Assembly: GCF_001612665.1 (NCBI RefSeq)
Contig: NZ_BDAX01000002.1
Location: 1 to 64,000 of the forward strand
DNA: 64,000 nt
From: Nocardia alba NBRC 108234
Lineage (GTDB): Bacteria; Actinomycetota; Actinomycetes; Mycobacteriales; Mycobacteriaceae
Direction of reading: 5' to 3'
Numbering within the stretch: position 1 is the stretch's first letter; each line of letters opens with the position of its first letter. Both the position numbers and the translations under genes were made by a program. Below, in pieces: positions 17,138 through 24,940 of the stretch. The notes beneath the pieces were generated by a model, which had not been told where the DNA came from, did no database searches, and was given only the letters and a program-made list of their open reading frames with translations.

Positions 17138-19114
17138 ATGGACAGCGAGAGTGAAGCGCGCACCGCCGCGTGGCACGAACAGATGGCCGCCGCATCGCGG
17201 CGATTCGACGACACCGAGGCACAACGCGACGAGGTGACCCGCTTGCGGGCGGTGGCCGAGTCCGATGTCGTCGACACCGAGGAACAGATTCTCGCCCGTG
17301 CCGACCGGTTGCTCGTCACCGGCGAAGTCCCGGCGCAGGCAGTGATCGCACTCGGCAGGCAGGACCCGGTCGACAGCATCCGCTCCCTCGAGCGGGTCAT
17401 CGGCTTCGCCAACGAGTTGCAGGCCGCGAACTTCCTTCCCCGCGGTGCTCGCGCCGCCGCGACGGTGGCGCGAATCTCGCTGGCCGACAACGGCCGTGAG
17501 GTGCCGATGGGAACCGGTTCGATGGTGTCCCCACAGTTGCTGCTCACCAACAACCATGTGCTGCCGTCGGCCGGGGCGGCGGAGTCGGTGGTGATCGATT
17601 TCCGGGCCGAGGTCGGCATCGACAACGCCGTGAACCCCACTGTGCGCTACCGCCTCGCACCTGAGGACTTCTTCGTGACCGACAAACACCTCGACTACAC
17701 CGTGGTGCGGGTGGCGCCGGGTTCCGACGGCGTGGCGCCCGGCACGACCTTCGGCTGGAACCCACTGATCGCCAAGCCGGGCAAGATCGTGATCGGCGAG
17801 GCGATGAATGTCGTGGGGCACCCTTCGGGACGGCTCAAGGAGATCTCGATCCGGCACAACCGCCTCGACCTGCAACTCGACGACTTCCTGCACTACGCCT
17901 CCGATACCGAGCCCGGCAACTCCGGCTCGCCCGTCTTCAACGACCAGTGGGAAATCGTGGCGCTGCACCACGCGGGCGTCCCGAAGAAGGACGAGCACGG
18001 ACGGGTCCTGCGCAAAGACGGCACACCGTGGCAGTCAGGGGATGGGGACGACGCGATCGACTGGATCGCCAACGAGGGCGTTCGGGTGAGCGTGCTGCTG
18101 CGCGACCTCGGATCGCGGCAGTTCGATCCGGCGCAGCGCGTCCTGCTCGACGAACTGGGGCTCGCGGCGATCCCACCGCGAGAGTCGGCGATGACACGGC
18201 CGGTGCCGGCCGCGGTATCGGCCCCCGAAAGCCTGGTGGGCGGCCTGCGTGGCCGGTCGACGGCGTTCGGTGGCCGCCGCACTGTGCTGTTCCTGCACGG
18301 GCGCGGGCAGCAGGGCCGCGACCCGGTCGAGCTGCGCCGCAACTGGACAGCGGGTTTGAACAAGGGACTCACTCTCGCGGGCCTGAGCCCCATCGACCCC
18401 GCCGATGTGTACTTCCCCTTCTACGGTGACCGACTGCTGGAAAGCATGGACACCCGCGAGGCCGTCGACTCCGGTCCGGCCTCGTACGAGAGTCTGGTCG
18501 CCGAGGCGGCGCACCGGGCCGGGATGCCGGACGAGGGCGATCTGCCCGCCGACCCGGAAGCACGCGAGATCTTCGGCGGGTTCGGGGCGGTGGTGCTGGG
18601 GCGCCTGCACGACCAGCTCAGCTGGATCGCCGCGCGCAGCGGCCTGGACTCCGCGCTGATCGGCGCCATCTTCAAAGACGTCGCCGCCTATCTCGACAGC
18701 GAACGGGTCCGCAAGAGTGTGCTGGACGCCGTGCTCACCGACGTGCCTACCAGCGGCGAACTGATCCTGGTCAGCCACAGCCTCGGCACCGTGGTCGCGA
18801 TGGATCTGCTCACCCAGCTGCCCCGCGAAGTGGACGTGCGACTGCTGGTGACCGCGGGCAGCCCGCTCGGGATGGATGGGGTGTACCGCAAGTTGCTGGC
18901 CGGGGGACCGAACAGGCCCGAGCGGGTCGGTGCCTGGCTCAACACCTGGTACGCCGGTGATCCGATCGCCATCGGCTGCCCGCTGAGTCAGGACTGGGGG
19001 TCGGATCTGCGCGACCTCCCGGTCGAGAACCCCAAGGAGCGGGCGCACGACATCGCCGAGTACCTGGCCCACGCGGCGATAGCGGCCACGATCGGGCACA
19101 CGCTGTCCGCCTGA
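17138..19114 (+). CDS. Trypsin-like serine peptidase fused to an alpha/beta hydrolase
   Basis: The 658-residue protein joins two hydrolases. After a charged helical N-terminus (1-100), residues 105-330 form a trypsin-like S1 domain with His140 (LLLTNNHVLP), Asp186 (HLDYTVVRV) and Ser262 (PGNSGSPV). Residues 380-658 form an alpha/beta hydrolase with RTVLFLHGRG and the nucleophile elbow SHSLGT (Ser548); the rest of that triad is less clear. No signal peptide, so it is probably cytoplasmic. Trypsin-like domains joined to other modules are known effectors in bacterial conflict and signalling systems; a role here is inference from the neighbouring caspase and astacin genes. GAGG precedes the ATG. 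Confidence 0.87.
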   Translation: MDSESEARTAAWHEQMAAASRRFDDTEAQRDEVTRLRAVAESDVVDTEEQILARADRLLVTGEVPAQAVIALGRQDPVDSIRSLERVIGFANELQAANFLPRGARAAATVARISLADNGREVPMGTGSMVSPQLLLTNNHVLPSAGAAESVVIDFRAEVGIDNAVNPTVRYRLAPEDFFVTDKHLDYTVVRVAPGSDGVAPGTTFGWNPLIAKPGKIVIGEAMNVVGHPSGRLKEISIRHNRLDLQLDDFLHYASDTEPGNSGSPVFNDQWEIVALHHAGVPKKDEHGRVLRKDGTPWQSGDGDDAIDWIANEGVRVSVLLRDLGSRQFDPAQRVLLDELGLAAIPPRESAMTRPVPAAVSAPESLVGGLRGRSTAFGGRRTVLFLHGRGQQGRDPVELRRNWTAGLNKGLTLAGLSPIDPADVYFPFYGDRLLESMDTREAVDSGPASYESLVAEAAHRAGMPDEGDLPADPEAREIFGGFGAVVLGRLHDQLSWIAARSGLDSALIGAIFKDVAAYLDSERVRKSVLDAVLTDVPTSGELILVSHSLGTVVAMDLLTQLPREVDVRLLVTAGSPLGMDGVYRKLLAGGPNRPERVGAWLNTWYAGDPIAIGCPLSQDWGSDLRDLPVENPKERAHDIAEYLAHAAIAATIGHTLSA

Positions 19115-19248
19115 GCGGCCATACCGACTGCGGCGGCCACGGCAAGGAGATCTTCGACCGGGTGATCGGTGCCGACGACATCGTCTGTGGCAGAACGTAT
19201 ACGCGCACGACGGCGTCGCGTGGCTGTACAACCCGAGGCCGACCGTGA

Positions 19249-19270
19249 CGGTGCGGGGTGGACCCCGCAC
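19249..19270. terminator. Hairpin between convergent genes
   Basis: GGTGCGGGGT (19249-19258) and ACCCCGCACC (19261-19270) are perfect inverse repeats, placed between the convergent fusion-peptidase and caspase genes. It can serve as terminator for both. Confidence 0.55.
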
Positions 19271-19279
19271 CTTCGGCGG

Positions 19280-20137
19280 CTACGGGGTGAACGGGCGCTG
19301 ATCGAGGAAATCGGCGTCGGCGTTGATCGTGAACAGGTTCGGCACCTGGTCGGGCGGCATGATGTTCATGATCTGCCGGTGGAACTGCGAATACCCTGCG
19401 GTGAAGCTGCCGTTGCCCCAGACCTCGAGCAACGACCCCGTGAACTGCCCGTTGACCGGTCCGTCGTAGGACAGCTGGGAATCCTGGCAGCCGGCGAGCA
19501 GGAGCACGCCCGCCGTGATGTCTGCCCGCGCCTGCGGTCCGCTCAGGCGCTGGACGAACGAATACAGCTGTCTACGCCGTTTGTTGTCCTCGTTCTGGAC
19601 CTCGCGCGGCATCGCCTTGGCTCTGCCCGAGACCACCGTGAGCCCGGCCGGATCGGCGGCGCGTTCGGCCACGTCGACGATCGCCGCCCGCGCGTCGCGG
19701 GTGAACACGTCGCGGACCACCGATCCGCTGTGGCAGCTGTCGGAGCACACGACCACGCGCACGCCCGCCGCGAACTGCCGCCACATCTGATACAGCTCGT
19801 CGTCGACGATCTGGCGATCGAAGGCCACCCAGGTCTCGTCCTGGCTGTCGTCCTCTTCGCCGTCGACATCCCAGGTCTGGCCGCCGTGGCCCGAATAGGT
19901 GATGAGGACGAGATCGCCGGGTCGGGCATTGTGCGCCAGCTGACCGATTTCGCCGATGATCGCGAAAGAGGTCGCCGCATTGTCGAGTAATTTCGTCGAG
20001 GTGGCGAATCCTTGCGCGGCGGCCAGCGCCGCCATGGAATTCGCGTCGTTCACGCAGCCTGCGAGCGCGCCGTCCCAGCCACCGTACGCGGCGGGATCGA
20101 CCCTGTTCAATCCGATATGCACAGAATATCCGGTCAC
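19280..20137 (-). CDS. Caspase-like cysteine peptidase (C14, metacaspase/orthocaspase type)
   Basis: The 285-residue protein is a bare caspase fold: GYSVHIGLNRVDP at the start, the catalytic His84 in LITYSGHGGQ and the catalytic Cys135 in VCSDSCHSGS. The acidic insert VDGEEDDSQDETW after the His is typical of bacterial orthocaspases, where it may bind calcium. It has no recruitment or membrane domain, so partners must target it. The GTG at 20137 was chosen because GGAGG stands seven bases upstream; the frame runs further but with no better start. It is convergent with the trypsin/hydrolase gene and divergent from the acidic-tailed protein. Specificity (Arg/Lys or Asp) cannot be read safely. 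Confidence 0.9.
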   Translation of the reverse strand: MTGYSVHIGLNRVDPAAYGGWDGALAGCVNDANSMAALAAAQGFATSTKLLDNAATSFAIIGEIGQLAHNARPGDLVLITYSGHGGQTWDVDGEEDDSQDETWVAFDRQIVDDELYQMWRQFAAGVRVVVCSDSCHSGSVVRDVFTRDARAAIVDVAERAADPAGLTVVSGRAKAMPREVQNEDNKRRRQLYSFVQRLSGPQARADITAGVLLLAGCQDSQLSYDGPVNGQFTGSLLEVWGNGSFTAGYSQFHRQIMNIMPPDQVPNLFTINADADFLDQRPFTP

Positions 20138-20228
20138 CGTCGTTCCTCCATCCAGAGAGAAATGATTTCCTGTGCCGAGGGTTTTCGGCACCTCTTGATC
20201 CTCCTGCGGCCGTGCGGAACTCGATAGC

Positions 20229-20243
20229 GTGGCCGACTACTCG
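20229..20243 (-). promoter_or_regulatory. Shared palindrome, site 3 (caspase gene)
   Basis: On the + strand GTGGCCGACTACTCG, core GTGGCCGACTAC at 20229-20240. It lies about 92 bases upstream of the caspase start on the minus strand. Confidence 0.55.
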
Positions 20244-20280
20244 AATGTGGTAAAGGAACGGCGCCCACTCGCGCGTATTC

Positions 20281-20296
20281 GGGTAGTGGATTACGC
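20281..20296 (+). promoter_or_regulatory. Shared palindrome, site 4 (acidic-tailed protein), degenerate
   Basis: GGGTAGTGGATTACGC, core GTAGTGGATTAC at 20283-20294. It is the weakest match of the six but sits at the same place, 68 bases before the start codon. Confidence 0.4.
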
Positions 20297-20363
20297 ATTC
20301 GCACCCGCATACCCACGCGCGACGATATCTGCACACAGTTTTCCACCGAGAAAGGTCACCGAC

Positions 20364-20762
20364 ATGTTGGAGATGGATGCGGAGGACGCGGTCGTGGCAG
20401 CGAGCGCGGATACCGAAGAAGAGGTTTCAGGGTCGTCGAAAACCGGCTACGGCGCCGACGACGCCGACGTTCGGGCGATCAACCAGACCAATATCACGTC
20501 GATCTTCTGGGCACGGAAGATTTTGCGCACCCACGGAACGGGTGCCTGGGTATTCGGCTTCCCCACAGCCGACGTGCGGGCCGACAGTCAGGTCTCGGTC
20601 AGCCTGACCGAGATCGACACCAATGACACCCCGTTCCTCGGGCCTGCCACCACCCAGGTCTTGAACGTGGTTCCGCATGCCGACGGCACCATGACGGTGC
20701 GATATCACGTCGGGTGGAACAGCAATATCAGGGTGATGTTCAACTTCATCATCGCCAATTGA
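20364..20762 (+). CDS. Beta-rich protein with acidic N-terminal tail, unknown
   Basis: The 132-residue protein begins with a disordered acidic tail of about 30 residues (MLEMDAEDAVV...TEEEV) followed by a domain of about 100 residues made mostly of beta strands (ITSIFWARKIL, AWVFGFPTADVR, SQVSVSLTEIDT, VRYHVGW, VMFNFII). I recognise no family. AAAGG lies eight bases before the ATG. It is divergent from the caspase gene and has its own copy of the palindrome. It could be a substrate, inhibitor or toxin-like partner of the neighbouring peptidases; none of these is shown by the sequence. Confidence 0.65.
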   Translation: MLEMDAEDAVVAASADTEEEVSGSSKTGYGADDADVRAINQTNITSIFWARKILRTHGTGAWVFGFPTADVRADSQVSVSLTEIDTNDTPFLGPATTQVLNVVPHADGTMTVRYHVGWNSNIRVMFNFIIAN

Positions 20763-20915
20763 GCCGCCGCGATGGCAGTGCCGCGGGTCCGCCGGACGCT
20801 GACCCGATCGACAGCGTGGTCGATTCGGGATCCTCCGGCATCGCGACAGTCGCACAGGCCGGCCCGCGTCGCCGACGATGTCGATCAGGGCCGGTCAGCG
20901 ACCACCTGCCGAGCG

Positions 20916-21668
20916 CTACCCGAGTGGGCGCGTTGTCGTCAGCGCGGTGAGCACCTGCTCGGTTTTGGTGTCTCCCGCCGCGATCATCACGCGGTGCCCG
21001 CGCAGGGCGGCCTCGAGTTCGCGCTGGGCTTCGAGCGCGCGCAGGTGCAGGTCGACGGGCGAATCACCCTGTTGTGGTGCGACTTTCAGCGACAACTCGA
21101 CCAGGTCGAGTCCGGCGGTGTTCCACCGTTCGACGTCGGCGCGCAGATTGCCCACCGGCACCCCCGTCCACCGTGCCGAGGACACCGGTCCTATCGCGCG
21201 CAGGTGGTCGACCGCGACGCCGGGCGGTGTGCAACTCACCAGGAACTGGCGTTGCGCCGAGTGCAGCGCGTCGGTGACATCGACGCCGCGGGTCGCGACC
21301 GCGCGCAGCGTACCGGGGGGCCGCGAGCTGATCGCCGAGGCCGACAGCATCCGCCGATCGGCCGACCAATCGCTTTCGATGCGATACCGGACTCCCGGCT
21401 CGGTGAAGGGCGCGGCCCAGCGGCCCGTCAACTGGGAGCGCACGCACGGTCGCAGTTTGACGGTGAGATCGTCGTGCTCCTCGCCGCTGCGCAACCGGAT
21501 AACGATGCGACTCGACAGCAGGGTGGGTGCTCCAACCGTCCCCGGGTGCGGCGGCTCGGCGAACCAGATGTCACGGTGAGCCGCGACGGTATCCAGACAT
21601 CGGAGCCTGCGCAGTGCTGCCGCGACATCTCCGTCGAGGTTCACTTTGATCTCGATCGGCGTGATCAC
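20916..21668 (-). CDS. CYTH-like domain protein
   Basis: The 250-residue protein starts TPIEIKVNL and contains SSRIVIRLRS, DDLTVKLRPC and a helix-rich C-terminus ending REL...VLTALTTTR. The strand pattern with paired basic residues resembles the CYTH/triphosphate-tunnel fold, in which ExExK binds metal and triphosphate. Here the first Glu is Pro4, leaving Glu6 and Lys8. I have seen similar actinomycete proteins with LRPCRRSQL-type motifs, of unknown function. The GTG at 21668 has AAGGGGGA four bases upstream. It is divergent from the dioxygenase operon and has a copy of the palindrome. Confidence 0.68.
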   Translation of the reverse strand: MITPIEIKVNLDGDVAAALRRLRCLDTVAAHRDIWFAEPPHPGTVGAPTLLSSRIVIRLRSGEEHDDLTVKLRPCVRSQLTGRWAAPFTEPGVRYRIESDWSADRRMLSASAISSRPPGTLRAVATRGVDVTDALHSAQRQFLVSCTPPGVAVDHLRAIGPVSSARWTGVPVGNLRADVERWNTAGLDLVELSLKVAPQQGDSPVDLHLRALEAQRELEAALRGHRVMIAAGDTKTEQVLTALTTTRPLG

Positions 21669-21763
21669 CCCGGTCCCCCTTTCTGTCGCTGTGACGGGTA
21701 CCGCCCGCGGTGCGCGGGCGCCCTGGATGCCAGATTCGTCCATCGAGCGGCCGCGGCGCGCGC

Positions 21764-21778
21764 GTAGTGCGCTACCCG
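21764..21778 (-). promoter_or_regulatory. Shared palindrome, site 5 (CYTH-like gene)
   Basis: On the + strand GTAGTGCGCTACCCG; on the minus strand it is base for base the 15-mer of site 1 (16142-16156). It lies about 96 bases upstream of the CYTH-like start. Confidence 0.6.
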
Positions 21779-21841
21779 ATCGGGCAGGCATCCCACTCGC
21801 GCGACGACATCGGCGATGTCGCGCTGCCTGCCCCGGGTCCG

Positions 21842-21861
21842 CGCGTAGTCGACTACTCGTG
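21842..21861 (+). promoter_or_regulatory. Shared palindrome, site 6 (dioxygenase operon)
   Basis: CGCGTAGTCGACTACTCGTG; the core GTAGTCGACTAC (21845-21856) is a perfect palindrome. GTCGACTACTCGTG matches site 2 exactly. It ends 82 bases before the dioxygenase start codon. Confidence 0.62.
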
Positions 21862-21942
21862 ACAGGGCCGGGCCTGTCGCAGGAGACTGGATTCGATCGG
21901 TCCGGTAGGTAGCGAGCCCGCGCCATTCCGTGGAGGTTCTCG

Positions 21943-23730
21943 ATGGTCGACGAACACCGACAAACACTGGTCACCCGAGCATTGGTCACGGCCGCGGAGG
22001 CACTGGACCGGCGAGTCGGCTGGTTCCGGTTGCCGACCCCGGTGGGTTTGGCAGTGCTGGTCGGTCTGCGCAGCAGACTGCGGGCACGCAATCTGTTCGA
22101 CACCGGCCCGCATCCCGCCGGACCGCTGCCCCCGGACGACACCGGCGAATACCGCGCCGCACGCACCGTCGACGGCACCTACAACAGCCCCGACGACCCG
22201 CGTGCGGGATCGATCGGCTGCCGATTCGGTCGCAATGTCCCGCTCGATCGCACCTACCCCGAGGATCCCGCGCGGATCATGGAACCCAATCCGCGCACGA
22301 TCAGCAGGCAGCTGCTCACCCGCGACCGGTTCCAGCCGGCCACCACCCTGAACCTGCTGGCGGCGGCCTGGATCCAGTTCGAGGTGCACGACTGGTTCGT
22401 GCACAACCCGGCCGAACACGACCCCTTCATCGTCACCCTGGACGACGACGATCAGTGGCCGCACCCCCCGATGACGATCCCGCGCACGGTGACGGCGCCC
22501 GCCCCCGATCCGGCCGCCGCGCCGACCTTTGTCACCGGGGAGACCCACTGGTGGGATGCCTCTCAGATCTACGGCAAGACAGCGCAATCGGCCGCCGCCC
22601 TGCGCTCGGGCAAACACGGTCAGCTCGTGATCGACGAACTGGGACTGCCACCGCTGGACGCCGAGCGGCTGGTGGCACTCGACCCCTCGGCCGCCAACGC
22701 CTGGGTGGGCCTTGCCCTGCTGCACTCGCTGTTCCTGCGCGAACACAACGCGATCTGCGTTCGCCTGGCCCGCCGCTACCCCGACATGAACGACCAACAG
22801 CTCTACGACACCGCCCGACTCGTCAACGCCGCGCTGATCGCCAAGATCCACACAGTCGACTGGACACCGGCGGTGATCGCCCATCCCACCACTGTCGCCG
22901 CCATGCGCGCCAACTGGTTCGGTGTGCTGGGGGAGCGGGTATCGCGGCGCTGGGGCCACTTCATCGGCAACGAAGTGCTCTGCGGCATACCGGGTTCGGT
23001 GCGAGACGACAGCGGAGTGCCGTACTCGCTCACCGAGGAGTTCGTCTCGGTCTACCGCATGCATCCGCTGATCCCCGACGCGCTGGTCGTGCGCAGCCTC
23101 GCCGACGACACCGTGCTGGCCGAGCATCCGCTGCCCGCACTCGGCGTCGCCCACATCCGCGAACGGCTCGCCGAGACCGCGATGGACACGCTGCTCTACT
23201 CGTTCGGCCGAGCGAACCCCGGCGCGCTGACGCTGCACAACTATCCCGCCCACCTGCAACAGCTCGAGCGTCCAGGTCAGCCGCTGCTCGACCTCGCGAC
23301 CGTCGACATCCTGCGGGTGCGTGAGCGAGGGGTGCCGCGCTACAACGAGTTCCGGCGTCACCTACGGCTGCCGCCCGCCGCGTCCTTCGATGAGCTCACC
23401 GACGATCCGCGGTGGGCGCGCGAACTCGAACAGATCTACGGCGAGGTGGACGATGTCGACCTGATGATCGGTCTCTACGCCGAACCCAAGCCGCCGGGTT
23501 TCGGCTTCAGCGACACCGCCTTTCGCGTGTTCGTGCTGATGGCGTCGCGGCGGCTGTCGGCGGATCGGTTCTTCACCACCGATTTCCGGTCCGAGATCTA
23601 CACCGAGGCGGGCCTGGCCTGGGTGCGCGACAACACGATGCGCAGCGTGTTGCTGCGCCATTTCCCGACCCTCGCGCCGGCGCTGGACGGCGTCGCCAAT
23701 CCGTTCGCGCCGTGGCGGAGCCCGCGATGA
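21943..23730 (+). CDS. Alpha-dioxygenase-like heme peroxidase family enzyme
   Basis: The 595-residue protein belongs to the animal heme peroxidase/cyclooxygenase superfamily and most resembles fatty acid alpha-dioxygenases. The distal His149 sits in WIQFEVHDWFVH, WWDASQIYG follows near 203, and SVYRMHPLIPD supplies both the catalytic Tyr371 and the proximal heme ligand His374. Alpha-dioxygenases add O2 to carbon 2 of fatty acids, giving 2-hydroperoxides that decay to the aldehyde one carbon shorter. There is no signal peptide. GGAGG lies six bases before the ATG. The stop codon overlaps the ATG of the catalase-like gene (ATGA), so the two products are made together. Confidence 0.88.
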   Translation: MVDEHRQTLVTRALVTAAEALDRRVGWFRLPTPVGLAVLVGLRSRLRARNLFDTGPHPAGPLPPDDTGEYRAARTVDGTYNSPDDPRAGSIGCRFGRNVPLDRTYPEDPARIMEPNPRTISRQLLTRDRFQPATTLNLLAAAWIQFEVHDWFVHNPAEHDPFIVTLDDDDQWPHPPMTIPRTVTAPAPDPAAAPTFVTGETHWWDASQIYGKTAQSAAALRSGKHGQLVIDELGLPPLDAERLVALDPSAANAWVGLALLHSLFLREHNAICVRLARRYPDMNDQQLYDTARLVNAALIAKIHTVDWTPAVIAHPTTVAAMRANWFGVLGERVSRRWGHFIGNEVLCGIPGSVRDDSGVPYSLTEEFVSVYRMHPLIPDALVVRSLADDTVLAEHPLPALGVAHIRERLAETAMDTLLYSFGRANPGALTLHNYPAHLQQLERPGQPLLDLATVDILRVRERGVPRYNEFRRHLRLPPAASFDELTDDPRWARELEQIYGEVDDVDLMIGLYAEPKPPGFGFSDTAFRVFVLMASRRLSADRFFTTDFRSEIYTEAGLAWVRDNTMRSVLLRHFPTLAPALDGVANPFAPWRSPR

Positions 23731-24821
23731 GCTACCTGAGCTACCGCGACGACCTGGAACAACCGAGGCCCGACGAAGAACAGATCATCGACAAGATCAT
23801 CGCGGTGCTGCGCGACAACAACGAACGCGCGTACCGCAAATACAAGCGCGGACTGCGCGACGCCCACGCCAAGAGCCACGGCATCCTGCGCGGTGAGCTG
23901 ACGGTGCCCGCCGGTCTGGCGCCGGAACTCGCGCAGGGCATGTTCGCCACGCCGGCCACCTATCCGGTGATCGCCCGGTTGTCGAGCACGTCCGGGGTAA
24001 TCCGCAGCGATCAGCTGCGCGGCGTTCGCGGACTCGGGATCAAGGTGCTCGGTGTGCCCGGGACGCGCGCGTTGCCCGACGACGAGGCGAGCACGCAGGA
24101 CTTCATCATGGTCACCCACCGCGAGTTCCTCTTCGCCGACGCGCACGCCTACCTCACCAAGGGCATGCCGACCGCCTGGGCGCTGGCCCGGCTGCCGGAC
24201 GCCGCGCTGCGCACGGGCAGCGACCTCGTGGCCGCGCTCAACACCCACGTGCTGCGCCGGATCGGGCGCAGCGTGCCACCGAATCTCGGTGTCTTCGTCG
24301 CACCCAACACCCACATTCTCGGCGAGACCTTCTACTCCTCGGCGCCACTGCGCTACGGCGACTATGTGGCCAAGCTGCTCTACACGCCGGTGTCGCCGGA
24401 GGTCACCGCGCTGCGCGGCGAAGCGGTCGACGCCGACGCGGGTGTCAACGCGCATCAGAACCTGATCGTCGATTTCTTCGCCGAGCACAGCGCCACCTAC
24501 GAACTGCGTGCGCAACTGTGCACCGATACCGCCACCATGCCGATCGAGGACGCGACCGTACCGTGGCCCGAGGACGACTCACCGCATCGCACCGTGGCGA
24601 CCATCCGTTTCGATGTGCAGGATCCCTACACCCCGGCGCGCCGCGCCTACGGCGACGACGTCCTCTCGTTCAACTCCTGGCGCGGCCTGGACGCGCACCG
24701 ACCGCTCGGCTCGATCAACCGGCTCAAGAAGCGGGTGTACGAGGCCTCGAGCAACTACCGCCACGACGTCAACAACGCGCCGCGGCTCGAGCCGCGTGAC
24801 GCCACCGAGCTCCCACCATGA
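23727..24821 (+). CDS. Catalase-related heme protein
   Basis: The 364-residue protein has a reduced catalase fold: RDAHAKSHG (His47) corresponds to the distal His of catalases, YPVIARLSS and GLGIKVLGVPG follow, and a Tyr in KKRVYEASSNYR stands where the proximal heme ligand should be, though the Arg four residues before it is Lys. Relatives include catalase-like allene oxide synthases that rearrange fatty acid hydroperoxides. Because it overlaps the alpha-dioxygenase gene by four bases, the product of that enzyme is its likely substrate. Simple peroxide removal is the alternative. The gene is followed by the LuxR-type regulator. Confidence 0.85.
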   Translation: MSYLSYRDDLEQPRPDEEQIIDKIIAVLRDNNERAYRKYKRGLRDAHAKSHGILRGELTVPAGLAPELAQGMFATPATYPVIARLSSTSGVIRSDQLRGVRGLGIKVLGVPGTRALPDDEASTQDFIMVTHREFLFADAHAYLTKGMPTAWALARLPDAALRTGSDLVAALNTHVLRRIGRSVPPNLGVFVAPNTHILGETFYSSAPLRYGDYVAKLLYTPVSPEVTALRGEAVDADAGVNAHQNLIVDFFAEHSATYELRAQLCTDTATMPIEDATVPWPEDDSPHRTVATIRFDVQDPYTPARRAYGDDVLSFNSWRGLDAHRPLGSINRLKKRVYEASSNYRHDVNNAPRLEPRDATELPP

Positions 24822-24903
24822 TCGCCGCGGCACCCGCCCATCCGTCGCGCGCGACCGCCACACCGGTGCGTCCGCGCGGGGGCCGTGTCGCGGGGCCGCT
24901 TCG

Positions 24904-24932
24904 TTGTGACGAGGCCGGACGAGAACTAGACT
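24904..24932 (+). promoter_or_regulatory. Promoter of the LuxR-type regulator, leaderless
   Basis: TTGTGA (24904-24909) and TAGACT (24927-24932) are separated by exactly 17 bases, and the ATG at 24941 comes eight bases after the -10 box. This fits transcription starting at or next to the A of the ATG. Confidence 0.55.
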
Positions 24933-24940
24933 TTTCGGGT

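Noticed and set aside
19115..19248. Protein-like fragments between the fusion peptidase and the caspase gene
   Set aside because: Short runs such as HDGVAWLYNPRP are suggestive of a decayed gene end, but I could not assign them to any family or join them in one frame.
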